A DNA stretch of 56,695 nt from an uncultured Collinsella sp. (GCA_958451615.1 CAUDQR010000015.1:1-56695); one strand, 5' to 3'; counted from the first letter of the stretch, positions 17,403 to 27,273 are shown. The notes: a model not told the origin generated them from the sequence alone. Numbers and translations: made by a program.

Positions 17403-17960
17403 ATGGCAGAAGAGAAGTATGTGCCGCGTCTGAAGACCAAGTACAACAACGAGGTCAAGCAGCAGCTTCAGGACAAGTTCCAGTACGAGAACGTCATGAT
17501 GATCCCCAAGTTTGAGAAGATCGTCGTGAACATGGGTGTCGGCGAGGCCGCTACCGATTCCAAGGCCATCGACGGTGCCGTGCGCGACCTGCGCGCCATC
17601 ACCGGCCAGCAGCCGATGATCACCCGTGCCCGCAAGTCCATCGCTACCTTCCGCCTGCGCGCTGGTATGCCGATCGGCTGCAAGGTTACCCTGCGTGGCG
17701 ACCGTATGTGGGAGTTCTTCGATCGTCTGACCTCCGTCGCGATCCCCCGTATCCGCGACTTCCGCGGCATCTCCGCCAAGAGCTTCGACGGCCGTGGTAA
17801 CTTCTCCATGGGCGTCACCGAGCAGCTCATCTTCCCCGAGATCGACTTCGATTCCGTCGATCACCAGCGTGGTATGGACATCACTTTCGTGACCACCGCC
17901 AACACCGATGAGGAGGCCAAGGCCCTTCTGGACGCCTTCGGTTTCCCGTTCAAGAAATAG
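17403..17960 (+). CDS. rplE: 50S ribosomal protein L5
   Basis: A 185-residue L5, of normal length. It binds 5S rRNA in the central protuberance. Recognisable blocks are [11 protein letters not shown] near the start, [19 protein letters not shown], and the C-terminal [20 protein letters not shown] lies before the ATG. It is the first gene of the ribosomal run here, unlike the usual rplN-rplX-rplE order. Confidence 0.97.
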   Translation: MAEEKYVPRLKTKYNNEVKQQLQDKFQYENVMMIPKFEKIVVNMGVGEAATDSKAIDGAVRDLRAITGQQPMITRARKSIATFRLRAGMPIGCKVTLRGDRMWEFFDRLTSVAIPRIRDFRGISAKSFDGRGNFSMGVTEQLIFPEIDFDSVDHQRGMDITFVTTANTDEEAKALLDAFGFPFKK

Positions 17961-17975
17961 GTTCACCTGCCCTAA

Positions 17976-18005
17976 AAGCGCCGTTTCCATAAGGGGACGG
18001 CGCTT
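17976..18005 (+). other. Intercistronic hairpin between rplE and rpsZ
   Basis: AAGCGCCGT (17976-17984) and ACGGCGCTT (17997-18005) form a perfect 9-bp stem with a 12-base loop and no T run. It may be a processing or partial attenuation site. Confidence 0.5.
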
Positions 18006-18039
18006 GGGGCGAACAATACTCTATGTGAGGAGGATATAA

Positions 18040-18225
18040 GTGGCTAAGACATCGATGATCGTCAAGTGCAATCGCAAGCAGAAGTTCTCTACTCGTGAGT
18101 ACACGCGCTGCCAGCGCTGCGGCCGTCCGCACTCTGTGTACCGCAAGTTCGGCCTGTGCCGTGTCTGCTTCCGCGAGCTTGCACTCAAGGGCGAGCTTCC
18201 CGGCGTTAAGAAGGCCAGCTGGTAA
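18040..18225 (+). CDS. rpsZ: 30S ribosomal protein S14, zinc-binding (type Z)
   Basis: A 61-residue S14 of the short zinc form: CQRCGR and CRVCF supply the four Cys ligands. It starts with GTG after GAGGAGG. S14 sits in the head of the 30S subunit. The zinc form is the primary actinobacterial paralogue in the spc operon; a zinc-free paralogue would be elsewhere if present. Confidence 0.96.
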   Translation: MAKTSMIVKCNRKQKFSTREYTRCQRCGRPHSVYRKFGLCRVCFRELALKGELPGVKKASW

Positions 18226-18344
18226 GTCACTACCAGCGTTTCAAGCATCCGTTTGGAACAGGGAAAACGCGCTAGTTAGGCTTTGCCGTTAAGGGCGGCG
18301 AAGAACCAAGAGCACGTGTTCATCAAGAACGAAGGAGAATCTGT

Positions 18345-18743
18345 ATGAACCTTACAGACCCGATCGCAGATATGCTTACGCGCATCCGTAACGCTAACTC
18401 TGTGAACAAGGCCACGGTCTCCATGCCGAGCAGCAAGAAGCTCGTCGAGATCGCTCGTGTTCTGCACGAGGAGGGCTACATCGAGGGCTACGATGTCGAG
18501 GACACCGTTCCCCAGAAGACTCTGCACATCACGCTTAAGTATGGTCCCAAGAAGGCTAAGGTCATCAACGGCATCCGCCGCATTTCCAAGCCGGGTCTGC
18601 GTAAGTACACCGGCGTTGCCGACATGCCCCGCGTCCGCGGTGGCCTTGGTACCGCCATTATTTCCACCAGCCATGGCGTCATGACCGACCGCGATGCTCG
18701 CAAGCACAACGTCGGCGGCGAGATCATCGCTTACGTCTGGTAA
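18345..18743 (+). CDS. rpsH: 30S ribosomal protein S8
   Basis: 132 residues, normal length. It opens [18 protein letters not shown] and ends GGEIIAYVW, both diagnostic for S8, which binds the central domain of 16S rRNA and in many bacteria also represses the spc operon. Preceded by GAAGGAG. A 119-bp spacer separates it from rpsZ and holds no gene. Confidence 0.97.
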   Translation: MNLTDPIADMLTRIRNANSVNKATVSMPSSKKLVEIARVLHEEGYIEGYDVEDTVPQKTLHITLKYGPKKAKVINGIRRISKPGLRKYTGVADMPRVRGGLGTAIISTSHGVMTDRDARKHNVGGEIIAYVW

Positions 18744-18776
18744 TTCGCTCGGTAGGTAGAAGGAAAGGAGATCACC

Positions 18777-19313
18777 GTGTCTCGTATCGGTAATAAGCCT
18801 GTCCAGATTCCCGCCGGAGTCGAAGTGGCAGTCAACGGCAACAACGTTGTCGTCAAGGGCCCCAAGGGCCAGCTCGAGCTCGATGTCTATGAGAAGCTCG
18901 CTATCAACGTCGAGGACAACGTCCTCACCGTTTCCCGTCCCGACGACGAGCGTGAGACCCGTGCCCGCCACGGCCTCACCCGCGCCCTCATCCACAACAT
19001 GGTTGTTGGCGTTTCCGAGGGCTTCGAGAAGAAGCTCGAGCTCGCCGGCGTCGGTTACCGCGTGCAGCAGAAGGGCAAGAACCTCGAGTTCTCCCTGGGC
19101 TTCTCGCACCCCGTGATCGTCGAGGCTCCCGAGGGCATCACCTTCGAGGTTCCCGACAACACCCACGTGAACGTCAAGGGTATCAACAAGCAGCAGGTCG
19201 GTCAGATCGCCGCTGAGATCCGCGGTCATCGTCCTCCCGAGCCTTACAAGGGCAAGGGTATCCACTATGTTGGCGAGCACATCCGCCGCAAGCTGGGTAA
19301 GGCCGCCAAGTAG
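18777..19313 (+). CDS. rplF: 50S ribosomal protein L6
   Basis: 178 residues with the two L6 repeats: [17 protein letters not shown] at the start, and the C-terminal [16 protein letters not shown] and RRKLGKAAK. It starts with GTG after GAAAGGAG. L6 binds near the sarcin-ricin loop of 23S rRNA. Confidence 0.97.
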   Translation: MSRIGNKPVQIPAGVEVAVNGNNVVVKGPKGQLELDVYEKLAINVEDNVLTVSRPDDERETRARHGLTRALIHNMVVGVSEGFEKKLELAGVGYRVQQKGKNLEFSLGFSHPVIVEAPEGITFEVPDNTHVNVKGINKQQVGQIAAEIRGHRPPEPYKGKGIHYVGEHIRRKLGKAAK

Positions 19314-19338
19314 TCGTAACCGACTCACTCGCATAAGA

Positions 19339-19360
19339 CCAGCACCCCGTCAGGTGCTGG
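19339..19360 (+). other. Intercistronic hairpin between rplF and rplR
   Basis: CCAGCACC (19339-19346) pairs with GGTGCTGG (19353-19360). No T run follows; it is probably an RNA-processing or stability element. Confidence 0.45.
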
Positions 19361-19388
19361 CAAGATCAACCTTTTTAGGAGTTTACGT

Positions 19389-19757
19389 ATGAACAAGCAT
19401 AAGGCGAAGCTGGAAGGCCTCAAGCGTCGTCAGCGTCGTGTTCGCGGCAAGGTCTCGGGTACCGCCGAGCGTCCGCGTCTTCGCGTGACCCGTACTAACG
19501 CCAACATCTATGCCCAGATAATCGACGACAGCAAGGGCTCCAGCCTGACGCTCGTCTCTGCCTCGACCCTCGAGGCCGAGTTCAAGGGCACCCACACCTC
19601 GAACAAGGAGGCTGCGGAGAAGGTCGGTCAGCTCGTTGGCAAGCGCGCCATCGAGGCCGGCATCACCAAGGTCGCCTTCGATCGCGGTGGCCGTATCTAC
19701 CATGGCCGCGTCAAGGCCCTCGCCGACGGTGCTCGTGCCGCCGGTCTCGAGTTCTAG
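19389..19757 (+). CDS. rplR: 50S ribosomal protein L18
   Basis: 122 residues; it opens with the basic stretch [19 protein letters not shown] and ends [20 protein letters not shown], typical of L18, which binds 5S rRNA with L5. TAGGAG precedes the ATG, and rpsE follows after 14 bp. Confidence 0.97.
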   Translation: MNKHKAKLEGLKRRQRRVRGKVSGTAERPRLRVTRTNANIYAQIIDDSKGSSLTLVSASTLEAEFKGTHTSNKEAAEKVGQLVGKRAIEAGITKVAFDRGGRIYHGRVKALADGARAAGLEF

Positions 19758-19771
19758 GAGGTATGTAGCAC

Positions 19772-20296
19772 ATGGCTCGTAATCAGAAGCAGCAGCGCGA
19801 GGCCTCCGAGTTCGAGGAGCGCGTCGTTTACATCAACCGCGTGTCGAAGACCGTCAAGGGTGGTCGTCGCATGAGCCTCGTCGCTCTCGTCGTCGTTGGC
19901 GACGGCAAGGGCAACGTCGGCGTTGGCATGGGCAAGTCCGCTGAGGTGCCCCTGGCCATCTCCAAGGCGTCTCTCGATGCCAAGAAGAACATGTTCCACG
20001 TGCCGGTGACCGAGCAGGGCACCATCCCGCACGAGGTTCTCGGCCACTTTGGTGCCGGCCGCATCATCATCAAGCCCGCTGTCGAGGGTACCGGCGTTAT
20101 CGCCGGCGGCGCTGTGCGTCCCCTCTTCGAGCTTGCTGGCATCAAGAACGTCCTGTCCAAGTCCCTCGGTACCGACAACGGCCTTAACATCATCAAGGCT
20201 GCCGTCGAGGGCCTCAAGGAGCTCTCCAGCCCTGAGGACGTCGCGGCTCGCCGTGGCCTGACGGTCTCCGAGATGTTCGTCGGTAAGGAGAACTAA
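19772..20296 (+). CDS. rpsE: 30S ribosomal protein S5
   Basis: 174 residues. The S5 signature regions [20 protein letters not shown] and [14 protein letters not shown] are present. S5 helps decoding accuracy and mRNA unwinding at the entry channel. The stop is two bases before rpmD. Confidence 0.97.
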   Translation: MARNQKQQREASEFEERVVYINRVSKTVKGGRRMSLVALVVVGDGKGNVGVGMGKSAEVPLAISKASLDAKKNMFHVPVTEQGTIPHEVLGHFGAGRIIIKPAVEGTGVIAGGAVRPLFELAGIKNVLSKSLGTDNGLNIIKAAVEGLKELSSPEDVAARRGLTVSEMFVGKEN

Positions 20297-20298
20297 GC

Positions 20299-20481
20299 AT
20301 GGCTGACACCATCAAGATCAAGCAGGTCCGCAGCACCAACGGTTGCAAGCAGGACCAGGTCCGTACTGTCCGTGCCCTCGGTCTCCACAGGATCCGCGAG
20401 GTTCGCGAGATTGCTGACAACGAGTCCGTCCGCGGCATGATCTTCAAGGTCAAGCACCTTGTCGAGATTGTAGAGGAGTAG
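20299..20481 (+). CDS. rpmD: 50S ribosomal protein L30
   Basis: 60 residues, the usual size of bacterial L30. It contains IKIKQVRSTNGCKQDQ and TVRALGLHRIREVREIADN. It is tightly packed between rpsE and rplO (gaps of 2 and 3 bases), consistent with translational coupling. Confidence 0.96.
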   Translation: MADTIKIKQVRSTNGCKQDQVRTVRALGLHRIREVREIADNESVRGMIFKVKHLVEIVEE

Positions 20482-20484
20482 CAA

Positions 20485-20934
20485 ATGCAGCTTCACGATC
20501 TTACTCCCGCGCCCGGTTCCACCAAGAACCGCAAGCGCGTCGGCCGTGGCAATTCTTCGGGTCACGGCACCACTTCTGGCCGCGGTCAGAAGGGCCAGGG
20601 CTCTCGCTCTGGCGGCACCAAGGGTGCCGGCTTCGAGGGTGGCCAGACTCCGCTGGCTATGCGCCTGCCCAAGCTTCCGGGCTTCCGCAACCCCCGTCGT
20701 ATCGAGTACACCGCTGTTAACGTTGAGCGTCTCGAGCGTAAGTTCGAGGATGGCGCTGTGATCGACGGTGCCGCTCTTAAGGCCGCTCGCATCACCAAGA
20801 GCGAGTTCGAGCCCGTCAAGGTGCTCGGCAATGGTGAGCTCACCAAGAAGTTCACGGTCAAGGTCGACAAGGTCAGCGCTTCTGCGCAGGCCAAGATCGA
20901 GGCCGCCGGCGGAAAGGTCGAGCTGCCGTGCTAA
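20485..20934 (+). CDS. rplO: 50S ribosomal protein L15
   Basis: 149 residues. The Gly-rich basic N-terminus ([20 protein letters not shown]) and the [18 protein letters not shown] block identify L15, an early assembly protein of the large subunit. Its stop codon overlaps the start of secY. Confidence 0.97.
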   Translation: MQLHDLTPAPGSTKNRKRVGRGNSSGHGTTSGRGQKGQGSRSGGTKGAGFEGGQTPLAMRLPKLPGFRNPRRIEYTAVNVERLERKFEDGAVIDGAALKAARITKSEFEPVKVLGNGELTKKFTVKVDKVSASAQAKIEAAGGKVELPC

Positions 20935-22214
20935 ATGGTCTTAAGAATGCTTTCCGCATCAAAGAATTGCGCGAAAAGATTCTTTTTACCATAGCTATGC
21001 TCGTCGTGTACCGCATTGGTGCGCACGTTCCTGTGCCCGGCATTCCCTTTCAGGGGATGCTGGGCCTTTTCTCGACCGATAACAATTCGGTCGCCGCAGG
21101 TGCTATGGCCCTCCTGAATCTTTTCTCTGGCGGCGCGTTGAGCTATGTTTCGGTGTTTTCGCTGGGCATCATGCCTTACATCACCAGCTCGATCATCCTC
21201 CAGATGCTCCAGGCCGTTGTGCCTTCCCTGCATGAGCTTGCCCGCGAGGGCGAGGTCGGTCAGACCAAGATTACGCAGTATTCGCGTTACCTCACCCTGG
21301 CTCTGGCAATCCTCAACTCCGTGGGTTACCTCTTCCTCTTTAAGAGCTTCGGCATCAGCTTTAATGGCGCCGGCGCTCCCGAGATCATCTTCGACCTCAT
21401 GGTCGTCGGCACGCTCACCGCGGGCGCCATGCTGATCATGTGGATTGGTGAGCTCATCACCCAGCGCGGTATCGGCAATGGCATGTCGCTGATCATCTTT
21501 GCGAACATCATGGCCGGTCTGCCGCAGGCTATCTTCTCCAGCACCGAGGGCAATGCCGGTGGCATCATCACCATGGTGATCATCTGCGCCATCATCCTGC
21601 TGGTTATCCCGCTGATCGTTTTCCTTGAGCGCGGCCAGCGCCGCATTCCGGTCTCCTACGCCAAGCGCGTCGTGGGCCGTCGCATGATGGGTGGACAGAC
21701 CACCTACCTGCCCATCAAGGTCAACACCGCGGGCGTCGTGCCGATCATCTTCGCTTCGGCGCTGCTGTACTTCCCGGCTCAGATTGCCGTGTTCTTCCCC
21801 GGCATCGGCTGGATTCAGGCAGTTGCCTCTGCGCTTTCGACCGGTTGGCTCAACTGGGTGCTTAACGTTGTCCTCATCGTGTTCTTCGCGTACTTCTACA
21901 CCTCCATGGTGTTCAACCCCGATGACACGGCCGACAACCTTAAGAAGCAGGGCGGCTTTATTCCGGGCGTGCGTCCGGGTAGGGCTACCGCGGCCTACAT
22001 CAAGAACGCGCTCAACAAGATCACGCTTCCCAGCGCTGTCTTTTTGGCGCTCATCGCCATCGTGCCTTCGATCATCTTCTCCTTCACGGGTAACCATCTG
22101 ATCCAGGCATTTGGCGGCACGTCCATCCTCATCATGGTCGGCGTCGTGCTCGACACGGTCGATAAGCTCGAAGGCCAGATCAAGATGTATGATTACGATG
22201 GATTCTTTAAATAG
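20928..22214 (+). CDS. secY: Protein translocase subunit SecY
   Basis: 428 residues with about ten membrane helices; this is the channel-forming subunit of the Sec translocon in the cytoplasmic membrane. Diagnostic segments are [26 protein letters not shown] and [15 protein letters not shown]. The GTG start overlaps rplO by seven bases with GGAAAGG upstream, so translation is coupled. The ATPase partner SecA is encoded at 49.4 kb. Confidence 0.97.
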   Translation: MLNGLKNAFRIKELREKILFTIAMLVVYRIGAHVPVPGIPFQGMLGLFSTDNNSVAAGAMALLNLFSGGALSYVSVFSLGIMPYITSSIILQMLQAVVPSLHELAREGEVGQTKITQYSRYLTLALAILNSVGYLFLFKSFGISFNGAGAPEIIFDLMVVGTLTAGAMLIMWIGELITQRGIGNGMSLIIFANIMAGLPQAIFSSTEGNAGGIITMVIICAIILLVIPLIVFLERGQRRIPVSYAKRVVGRRMMGGQTTYLPIKVNTAGVVPIIFASALLYFPAQIAVFFPGIGWIQAVASALSTGWLNWVLNVVLIVFFAYFYTSMVFNPDDTADNLKKQGGFIPGVRPGRATAAYIKNALNKITLPSAVFLALIAIVPSIIFSFTGNHLIQAFGGTSILIMVGVVLDTVDKLEGQIKMYDYDGFFK

Positions 22215-22232
22215 GCTAGAGGAGGATTGCTC

Positions 22233-22859
22233 ATGAACCTCGTATTGCTCGGAGCTCCGGGTGCCGGTAAGGGCACCGTCGCACAGGAGCTCGTCGCCGA
22301 GTTTGGCGTCGCTCACATTTCTACGGGCGACCTGCTGCGTGCTGCCGTCAAGGGTGGCACCGAGCTTGGTATTCAGGCTAAGAAGTACATGGACGCTGGC
22401 GAGCTCGTCCCCGACCAGCTCGTGATCGACCTTGTCAAGGAGCGCCTTGCCGCCGATGACGCCCAGCAGGGCTTCATCCTCGACGGCTTCCCGCGCAACA
22501 CCGCCCAGGCTGTGACGCTCGATTCCGAGCTCTCCGCCATGGGTCGCGAGATCGACTGCGCCCTTCTGGTCGACGTGGCCCCCGAGGTCATCATCGATCG
22601 TCTGTCTTCGCGTCGCACCTGCCGCGCCTGCGGTTACACCGGCACGGCTGCCGATGCTACCTGCCCCAAGTGCGCAGGCGAGATGTATCAGCGCGACGAC
22701 GACAAGCCCGAGACCATCAAGAACCGTCTCGACGTCTACGAGAAGTCCACGAGCCCGCTCGTCGACTACTATCGTGGCCAGGGTCTGCTCAAGTCGGTCA
22801 ACGGTGACCAGGCTCGCGAGACCGTGTACGGGGATGTCAAAGAGGCTCTCGGTCTATGA
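22233..22859 (+). CDS. adk: Adenylate kinase
   Basis: A 208-residue kinase that equilibrates 2 ADP with ATP and AMP. The P-loop is GAPGAGKGT, followed by HISTGDLLR and FILDGFPRN. The lid carries four cysteines (CRACGYTG, CPKCAG), so it is the zinc-binding long form. GAGGAGG places the start at the ATG at 22233 rather than at an in-frame TTG just upstream. The stop overlaps the map start as ATGA. Confidence 0.97.
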   Translation: MNLVLLGAPGAGKGTVAQELVAEFGVAHISTGDLLRAAVKGGTELGIQAKKYMDAGELVPDQLVIDLVKERLAADDAQQGFILDGFPRNTAQAVTLDSELSAMGREIDCALLVDVAPEVIIDRLSSRRTCRACGYTGTAADATCPKCAGEMYQRDDDKPETIKNRLDVYEKSTSPLVDYYRGQGLLKSVNGDQARETVYGDVKEALGL

Positions 22860-23644
22860 TCAGGATTAAGTCTGCAACGCAAATCGAGCAGATGAAGAAG
22901 GCAGGAGCGCTATCTAAGATGGCGCTCCGCCACGTTGGAGCCATGGTGCGCCCCGGCGTTTCGACCTTTGAGCTCGATCAGCTCGCGGAGCAGATTATCC
23001 GCATGCATGGCGGCATCCCGGCCTTTAAGGGTTACGGCGGGTTCCCGGGAACCATTTGCGCATCGATCAACGATGCCGTGGTCCACGGTATTCCCAACCC
23101 CGACATGATCCTGCGCGATGGCGATATCATTTCCATCGATACGGGAGCCGTTGTCGACGGTTGGGTCGGCGATAACGCTTGGACGTTTTTCGTCGGCACC
23201 CCCACGCCCGAGGCCAAGGCCCTGTGCGAGGTTACGCGCGATTGCCTTAAGGCTGCCATCGAGCAGGCTGTCCCCGGTAACCATATCGGGGACGTCGGTT
23301 ATGCCGTTCAGTCCCTCGCCGAGTCTCACGGTTACGGCGTGCTTCGTGACTATGTGGGCCATGGCATTGGCCGCGTGATGCACGAGGACCCCAACGTTCC
23401 TAACTATGGAAAGAAGGGGAGGGGCGTTCGCCTCCAGGCCGGCATGGTCATTGCCATCGAGCCGATGGTTACGATGGGTTCCAACCATGTGAGCACGGGC
23501 TCCGACGGTTGGATTGTTACGACCAACGACCACCTGCCCGCCGCGCACTACGAGAACACCGTCGCCATTACCAATGACGGTCCGGTGATTCTCACCACGG
23601 ATGCCCAGGGTGCTTGGTGTTCCTTGCAGGGCGGTGAAATGTAG
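22856..23644 (+). CDS. map: Methionine aminopeptidase, type I
   Basis: A 262-residue dinuclear metalloprotease that removes N-terminal Met. Metal ligands are recognisable: Asp in IDTGAVVDGWVGDNAW, His in GHGIGRVMHEDP and Glu in AIEPMVTMG. Coupled to adk by a 4-base overlap. The secY-adk-map-infA order is standard in actinobacteria. Confidence 0.97.
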   Translation: MIRIKSATQIEQMKKAGALSKMALRHVGAMVRPGVSTFELDQLAEQIIRMHGGIPAFKGYGGFPGTICASINDAVVHGIPNPDMILRDGDIISIDTGAVVDGWVGDNAWTFFVGTPTPEAKALCEVTRDCLKAAIEQAVPGNHIGDVGYAVQSLAESHGYGVLRDYVGHGIGRVMHEDPNVPNYGKKGRGVRLQAGMVIAIEPMVTMGSNHVSTGSDGWIVTTNDHLPAAHYENTVAITNDGPVILTTDAQGAWCSLQGGEM

Positions 23645-23719
23645 GGCTTGCGTCAAATGCACGCCTTAACATTTCAAATGTAACAAGTTTCACTTAGTTG
23701 TGGAGCCATTACGAAGTTA

Positions 23720-23748
23720 TTACGATGCGTGCATACGTGTTGTAGAAT
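23720..23748 (+). promoter_or_regulatory. Promoter upstream of infA
   Basis: TTACGA (23720-23725), a 17-bp spacer and TAGAAT (23743-23748) form a sigma-70-type promoter 40 bp before infA, giving the distal alpha-operon genes their own start. Confidence 0.55.
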
Positions 23749-23787
23749 ACTCAATCGCTGTCGTTTTCTAGAGAAAGATGATTGCTT

Positions 23788-24006
23788 GTGAAGAAGGAAG
23801 ACGCAATTGAGCTCGAGGGTACGGTAAAGGAACCGCTGCCCAATGCCATGTTTAAGGTCGAGCTCGAGAACGGTCATTCGGTTCTGTGCAACATTTCTGG
23901 CAAGATCCGAATGAATTACATCCGTATTCTCCCCGGTGACAGGGTTGTCGTGGAGCTTTCCCCGTACGACCTGACCCGCGGCCGCATCACCTATCGCTAC
24001 AAATAG
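23788..24006 (+). CDS. infA: Translation initiation factor IF-1
   Basis: Reading from the GTG at 23788 gives 72 residues, the exact usual length of IF-1, an OB-fold protein that occupies the A site during initiation. [19 protein letters not shown] and [20 protein letters not shown] are diagnostic. An in-frame TTG two codons earlier is less likely. Confidence 0.96.
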   Translation: MKKEDAIELEGTVKEPLPNAMFKVELENGHSVLCNISGKIRMNYIRILPGDRVVVELSPYDLTRGRITYRYK

Positions 24007-24156
24007 CGGCACGCATACGCGCACTCCATTTCCGACTGCAGGCTTAGCTCAACCTACGGTCGGATTGTGTGTGAAGACCAGCCATAGTTTTAAACGCCTG
24101 CGGCTGGGCGAGTAGATAGTAGGGAAGTAGTTTGAGCGCTACCGAAAGGAAGAACG
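24007..24156 (+). other. infA-rpmJ spacer with two hairpins
   Basis: TCCGAC/GTCGGA (24031-24036, 24059-24064) and CCAGCC/GGCTGG (24078-24083, 24102-24107) can form two successive stems. No gene is present. The pair may be a leader or processing element ahead of rpmJ-rpsM-rpsK-rpsD. Confidence 0.35.
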
Positions 24157-24270
24157 ATGAAGGTACGTCCTTCGGTCAAGAAGATGTGCGATAAGTGCAA
24201 AATCATTAGGCGCCATGGCAAGGTCCTCGTCATTTGCGAGAACCCCCGTCATAAGCAGCGTCAGGGTTAA
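24157..24270 (+). CDS. rpmJ: 50S ribosomal protein L36 (zinc form)
   Basis: A 37-residue protein, [19 protein letters not shown] at its start and ending [10 protein letters not shown]. The three Cys and one His (CDKC, CEN, RH) are the zinc ligands of the C+ form of L36. GAAAGGAAG precedes the ATG. L36 is a late-assembling large-subunit protein; its place before rpsM is standard. Confidence 0.96.
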   Translation: MKVRPSVKKMCDKCKIIRRHGKVLVICENPRHKQRQG

Positions 24271-24284
24271 GAGAGGAGACTACG

Positions 24285-24659
24285 TTGGCCCGTATTAATG
24301 GTGTCGACCTCCCGCGTGAGAAGCGCGTTGAGATCGGTCTGACCTACATTTACGGCATCGGCCGCACCACTGCGACGAAGATCTGCGTCGAGTGCAACGT
24401 TAACGTGGATACGCGCGTTAAGGACCTCACCGAGGATGAGGTTAACGCCATCCGTGATTATATCGATAAGAACCAGATCATGGTTGAGGGCGACCTCCGC
24501 CGTGAGCGCAACCAGAACGTCAAGCGCCTTATGGACATCGGCTGCAACCGCGGCCTTCGTCACCGCAAGGGCCTCCCGGTCCGCGGCCAGCGCACCCACA
24601 CTAACGCTCGTACCCGCAAGGGCCCGAAGCGTCAGATCGGTGCTAAGAAGAAGAAATAA
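24285..24659 (+). CDS. rpsM: 30S ribosomal protein S13
   Basis: 124 residues starting at TTG (24285) after GAGAGGAG. It contains [20 protein letters not shown] and ends in a very basic tail ([14 protein letters not shown], then IGAKKKK). S13 contacts the P-site tRNA and the intersubunit bridge. Confidence 0.96.
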   Translation: MARINGVDLPREKRVEIGLTYIYGIGRTTATKICVECNVNVDTRVKDLTEDEVNAIRDYIDKNQIMVEGDLRRERNQNVKRLMDIGCNRGLRHRKGLPVRGQRTHTNARTRKGPKRQIGAKKKK

Positions 24660-24673
24660 GGAGCGCTAGATAG

Positions 24674-25078
24674 ATGGCTACTGCTAAGAAGAACGTTCGC
24701 GCTGCCCGTCTGAAGCGCGCGGACCGTAAGAACATTTCCGTGGGCCAGGCTCACATTCGTTCTACGTTCAACAACACGATCGTTTCGATCACCGATCCCC
24801 AGGGCAACGTCATTTCCTGGAAGTCGGCTGGCCAGGTGGGCTTCAAGGGCTCCCGTAAGTCCACGCCGTTCGCTGCCCAGATGGCTGCCGAGGCTGCTGC
24901 CAAGCAGGCCATGGAGCACGGTATGAAGAAGGTTTCCGTCTTCGTCAAGGGCCCCGGCTCCGGTCGTGAGACCGCCATTCGCTCCCTCCAGGCTGCTGGC
25001 CTCGAGGTCTCGAGCATCCAGGACAAGACCCCCATTCCGCACAACGGCTGCCGCCCCAAGAAGCGTCGCCGCGTGTAA
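24674..25078 (+). CDS. rpsK: 30S ribosomal protein S11
   Basis: 134 residues. [19 protein letters not shown] and the C-terminal [15 protein letters not shown] identify S11, which lies on the 30S platform near the mRNA exit. ATG start 14 bp after rpsM. Confidence 0.97.
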   Translation: MATAKKNVRAARLKRADRKNISVGQAHIRSTFNNTIVSITDPQGNVISWKSAGQVGFKGSRKSTPFAAQMAAEAAAKQAMEHGMKKVSVFVKGPGSGRETAIRSLQAAGLEVSSIQDKTPIPHNGCRPKKRRRV

Positions 25079-25097
25079 CTGAAAGGATCGTATCAAT

Positions 25098-25694
25098 ATG
25101 GCAATCGACAGGACTCCTGTTCTTAAGCGCTGCCGTCAGCTCGGGATCGATCCCGCTGAGCTCGGTTACAGCAGCAAGAAGGAATCTATCCGTCAGCCCA
25201 AGCGCCGTCGCAAGGAATCTGAGTACGGCATGCAGCTGCGCGAGAAGCAGAAGGTCAAGTTCATCTATGGCGTTCTGGAGAAGCAGTTCCACGGCTACTT
25301 CAACAAGGCCCGTAAGATGAACGGCGTCACCGGTGAGAACCTCATGATCATCCTTGAGTCTCGCCTTGACAACGTCGTCTTCCGTCTTGGCTTCGCCCGC
25401 ACCCGCAAAGAGGCTCGTCAGTCCGTCCGTCACGGTCACTTCACCGTGAACGGCAAGCGCGTGGATATTCCGTCCTACCGCGTCAAGGCCGGCGACGTCG
25501 TCGCTGTCGGCGAGAAGTTCCGTGACCTCCTCCCCATCAAGGAGGCTCTGATTTCCTCCGAGCGCTTTGAGGTCCCTGGCTGGCTCGAGGTCGATATCGA
25601 GAAGCTGTCTGGTAACGTGCTCGCTCTGCCGACGCGTGAGCAGATCAGCGGTGATATCAACGAGCAGCTCATCGTCGAGCTCTACTCTAAGTAG
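25098..25694 (+). CDS. rpsD: 30S ribosomal protein S4
   Basis: 198 residues, slightly shorter than the about 205 usual. It has the S4 RNA-binding domain (ESRLDNVVFRLGFARTRKEA, then RHGHFTVNGKRV). Only one Cys is present in the N-terminal region, so it is the zinc-free form. S4 nucleates 30S assembly. GAAAGGATCG lies upstream of the start. Confidence 0.96.
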   Translation: MAIDRTPVLKRCRQLGIDPAELGYSSKKESIRQPKRRRKESEYGMQLREKQKVKFIYGVLEKQFHGYFNKARKMNGVTGENLMIILESRLDNVVFRLGFARTRKEARQSVRHGHFTVNGKRVDIPSYRVKAGDVVAVGEKFRDLLPIKEALISSERFEVPGWLEVDIEKLSGNVLALPTREQISGDINEQLIVELYSK

Positions 25695-25726
25695 TCCATC
25701 CGGGCTGCTGAGGCTGGAGGTAATAC

Positions 25727-26668
25727 ATGTCAGAATTCATTAGGCCTCAGGTTCAGGTCGAAGAGATCAACGAGACGTCTGCTCGTGTCTCCGTCGAGCC
25801 GCTCGAGCGTGGCTACGGCGATACGCTGGGTAACTCCCTTCGTCGCGTTCTTCTGTCCTCGCTCGAGGGTGCCGCCGTCGAGGCTATTCAGATCGATGGT
25901 GCGCAGCACGAGTTCATGACCATCCCTAACATGGTCGAGGATGTCACCGACATCGTCCTGAATGTCAAGGGTCTTGTCTTCAGGGCTCTCGGCACGACCG
26001 ACGAGGCGACCGCCACCATCTCGGTTGACGGCCCCTGCGAGGTCACCGGTGCGGACTTCTTTATTCCGTCCGAGTTTGAGCTGGTCAACCCCGAGCAGCA
26101 CATCGCTACGCTCACCGAGGGTGGCCATCTCACCATGAGCATGCGCATCGGCTATGGCCGCGGCTATGTCTCTGGCGAGGCTAACAAGCGCGACAACGAT
26201 CCCATCGGTGTGATCCACGTCGACTCGCTGTACTCGCCGGTGTCCCGTTGCGCCAAGCTCGTTGAGGCTTGCCGTGTCGGTCAGCACACCGACTACGACC
26301 GCCTTGTCCTCGAGATCGAGACCAACGGCTCCATCGCTCCGCGCGACGCCGTGGTCCAGGCTGCCAATATCATCAACCAGCATATGGCTGCCTTTATGAA
26401 CCTTGCCGAGACCCCCGAGGTCGAGGAGGAGGCTTCGATCTTCGCTCCCGAGGTCACCAACGACAACGCCGAGCTGGACAAGCAGATCGAGGATCTGGAC
26501 CTTTCCGTCCGTTCCTACAACTGCCTTAAGCGCGCCAGCATTCACTCGGTCCGTCAGCTCGTTGAGTTCTCGGAGAACGATCTGCTCAACATCCGTAATT
26601 TCGGTGTTAAGTCGATCGAGGAAGTGAAGGACAAGCTTGAGTCCATGGGCCTGAGCCTGAAGGCTTAA
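25727..26668 (+). CDS. rpoA: DNA-directed RNA polymerase subunit alpha
   Basis: 313 residues. The N-terminal assembly domain includes ERGYGDTLGNSLRRVLLSSL, and the C-terminal domain that binds UP elements and regulators contains SYNCLKRASIHSVRQLVE and NIRNFGVKSIEEVKDKL. GGAGGTAAT precedes the ATG. rplQ follows after 30 bp. Confidence 0.97.
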   Translation: MSEFIRPQVQVEEINETSARVSVEPLERGYGDTLGNSLRRVLLSSLEGAAVEAIQIDGAQHEFMTIPNMVEDVTDIVLNVKGLVFRALGTTDEATATISVDGPCEVTGADFFIPSEFELVNPEQHIATLTEGGHLTMSMRIGYGRGYVSGEANKRDNDPIGVIHVDSLYSPVSRCAKLVEACRVGQHTDYDRLVLEIETNGSIAPRDAVVQAANIINQHMAAFMNLAETPEVEEEASIFAPEVTNDNAELDKQIEDLDLSVRSYNCLKRASIHSVRQLVEFSENDLLNIRNFGVKSIEEVKDKLESMGLSLKA

Positions 26669-26698
26669 TGCTTCGCATATTTGAGGAGAAACTAGACC

Positions 26699-27181
26699 AT
26701 GCGTCACAACGTTAAGAAGGGCCTTAAGCTCGGCACCGATGCGAGCCACACCAAGGCCATGAAGAAGAGCCTTGCTAAGGCCCTCTTCGAGAACGACCGC
26801 ATCAAGACCACCGAGACCCGCGCTAAGGCGCTGCGTTCGGTCGTCGATCCGATCATCACTTGGGCCAAGAAGGGCGACCTGCACTCTCGTCGTCTGGCTA
26901 TCGCCAAGCTCGGCGATAAGCAGCTCGTTGCCGAGATCTTCGACAAGGCTGCTCAGGGCATGTGGCAGGACCGCAACGGCGGTTACACCCGCATCATGAA
27001 GCTCGGTAACCGTAAGGGCGACAACGCTCCCATCGTTATCATGGAGCTCGTCACCGAGCCTTGCACGCCTAAGGCCAAGAAGGCTGCTCCGGCCCCCAAG
27101 AAGGCCGCTGCTCCCAAGAAGGTCGAGGCTGTCGAGGAGACCGCTGCCGAGGAGGCTCCTGCTGAGGAGACCGCTGAGTAG
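26699..27181 (+). CDS. rplQ: 50S ribosomal protein L17 with Ala/Lys/Glu-rich C-terminal tail
   Basis: 160 residues. The first about 120 are a normal L17 (RHNVKKGLKLGTDASHTKAM; RTTETRAKALR-like block). The last 40 are low-complexity: Lys/Pro/Ala repeats followed by an acidic Glu/Ala stretch (VEETAAEEAPAEETAE). L17 surrounds the polypeptide exit tunnel, so the tail would hang from the ribosome surface. It ends the alpha operon, with a terminator 29 bases later. Confidence 0.96.
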   Translation: MRHNVKKGLKLGTDASHTKAMKKSLAKALFENDRIKTTETRAKALRSVVDPIITWAKKGDLHSRRLAIAKLGDKQLVAEIFDKAAQGMWQDRNGGYTRIMKLGNRKGDNAPIVIMELVTEPCTPKAKKAAPAPKKAAAPKKVEAVEETAAEEAPAEETAE

Positions 27182-27209
27182 ACATTCCGTCTGCATAGGC
27201 TATATTCGA

Positions 27210-27239
27210 GGGGTACGTTCGCGTACCCCTCTTTTTTTG
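27210..27239 (+). terminator. Terminator after rplQ
   Basis: GGGGTACG-TTCG-CGTACCCC, a perfect stem with a stable UUCG-type tetraloop, followed by CTTTTTTT. It closes the alpha operon. Confidence 0.93.
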
Positions 27240-27273
27240 TCGCGATACCGTTGCTTGTTTGTTGGGAGCGCCC

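Noticed and set aside
20931..22316. Minus-strand open frame opposite secY
   Set aside because: Hydrophilic His/Asp/Arg-rich translation without domains; mirror of the SecY coding sequence.
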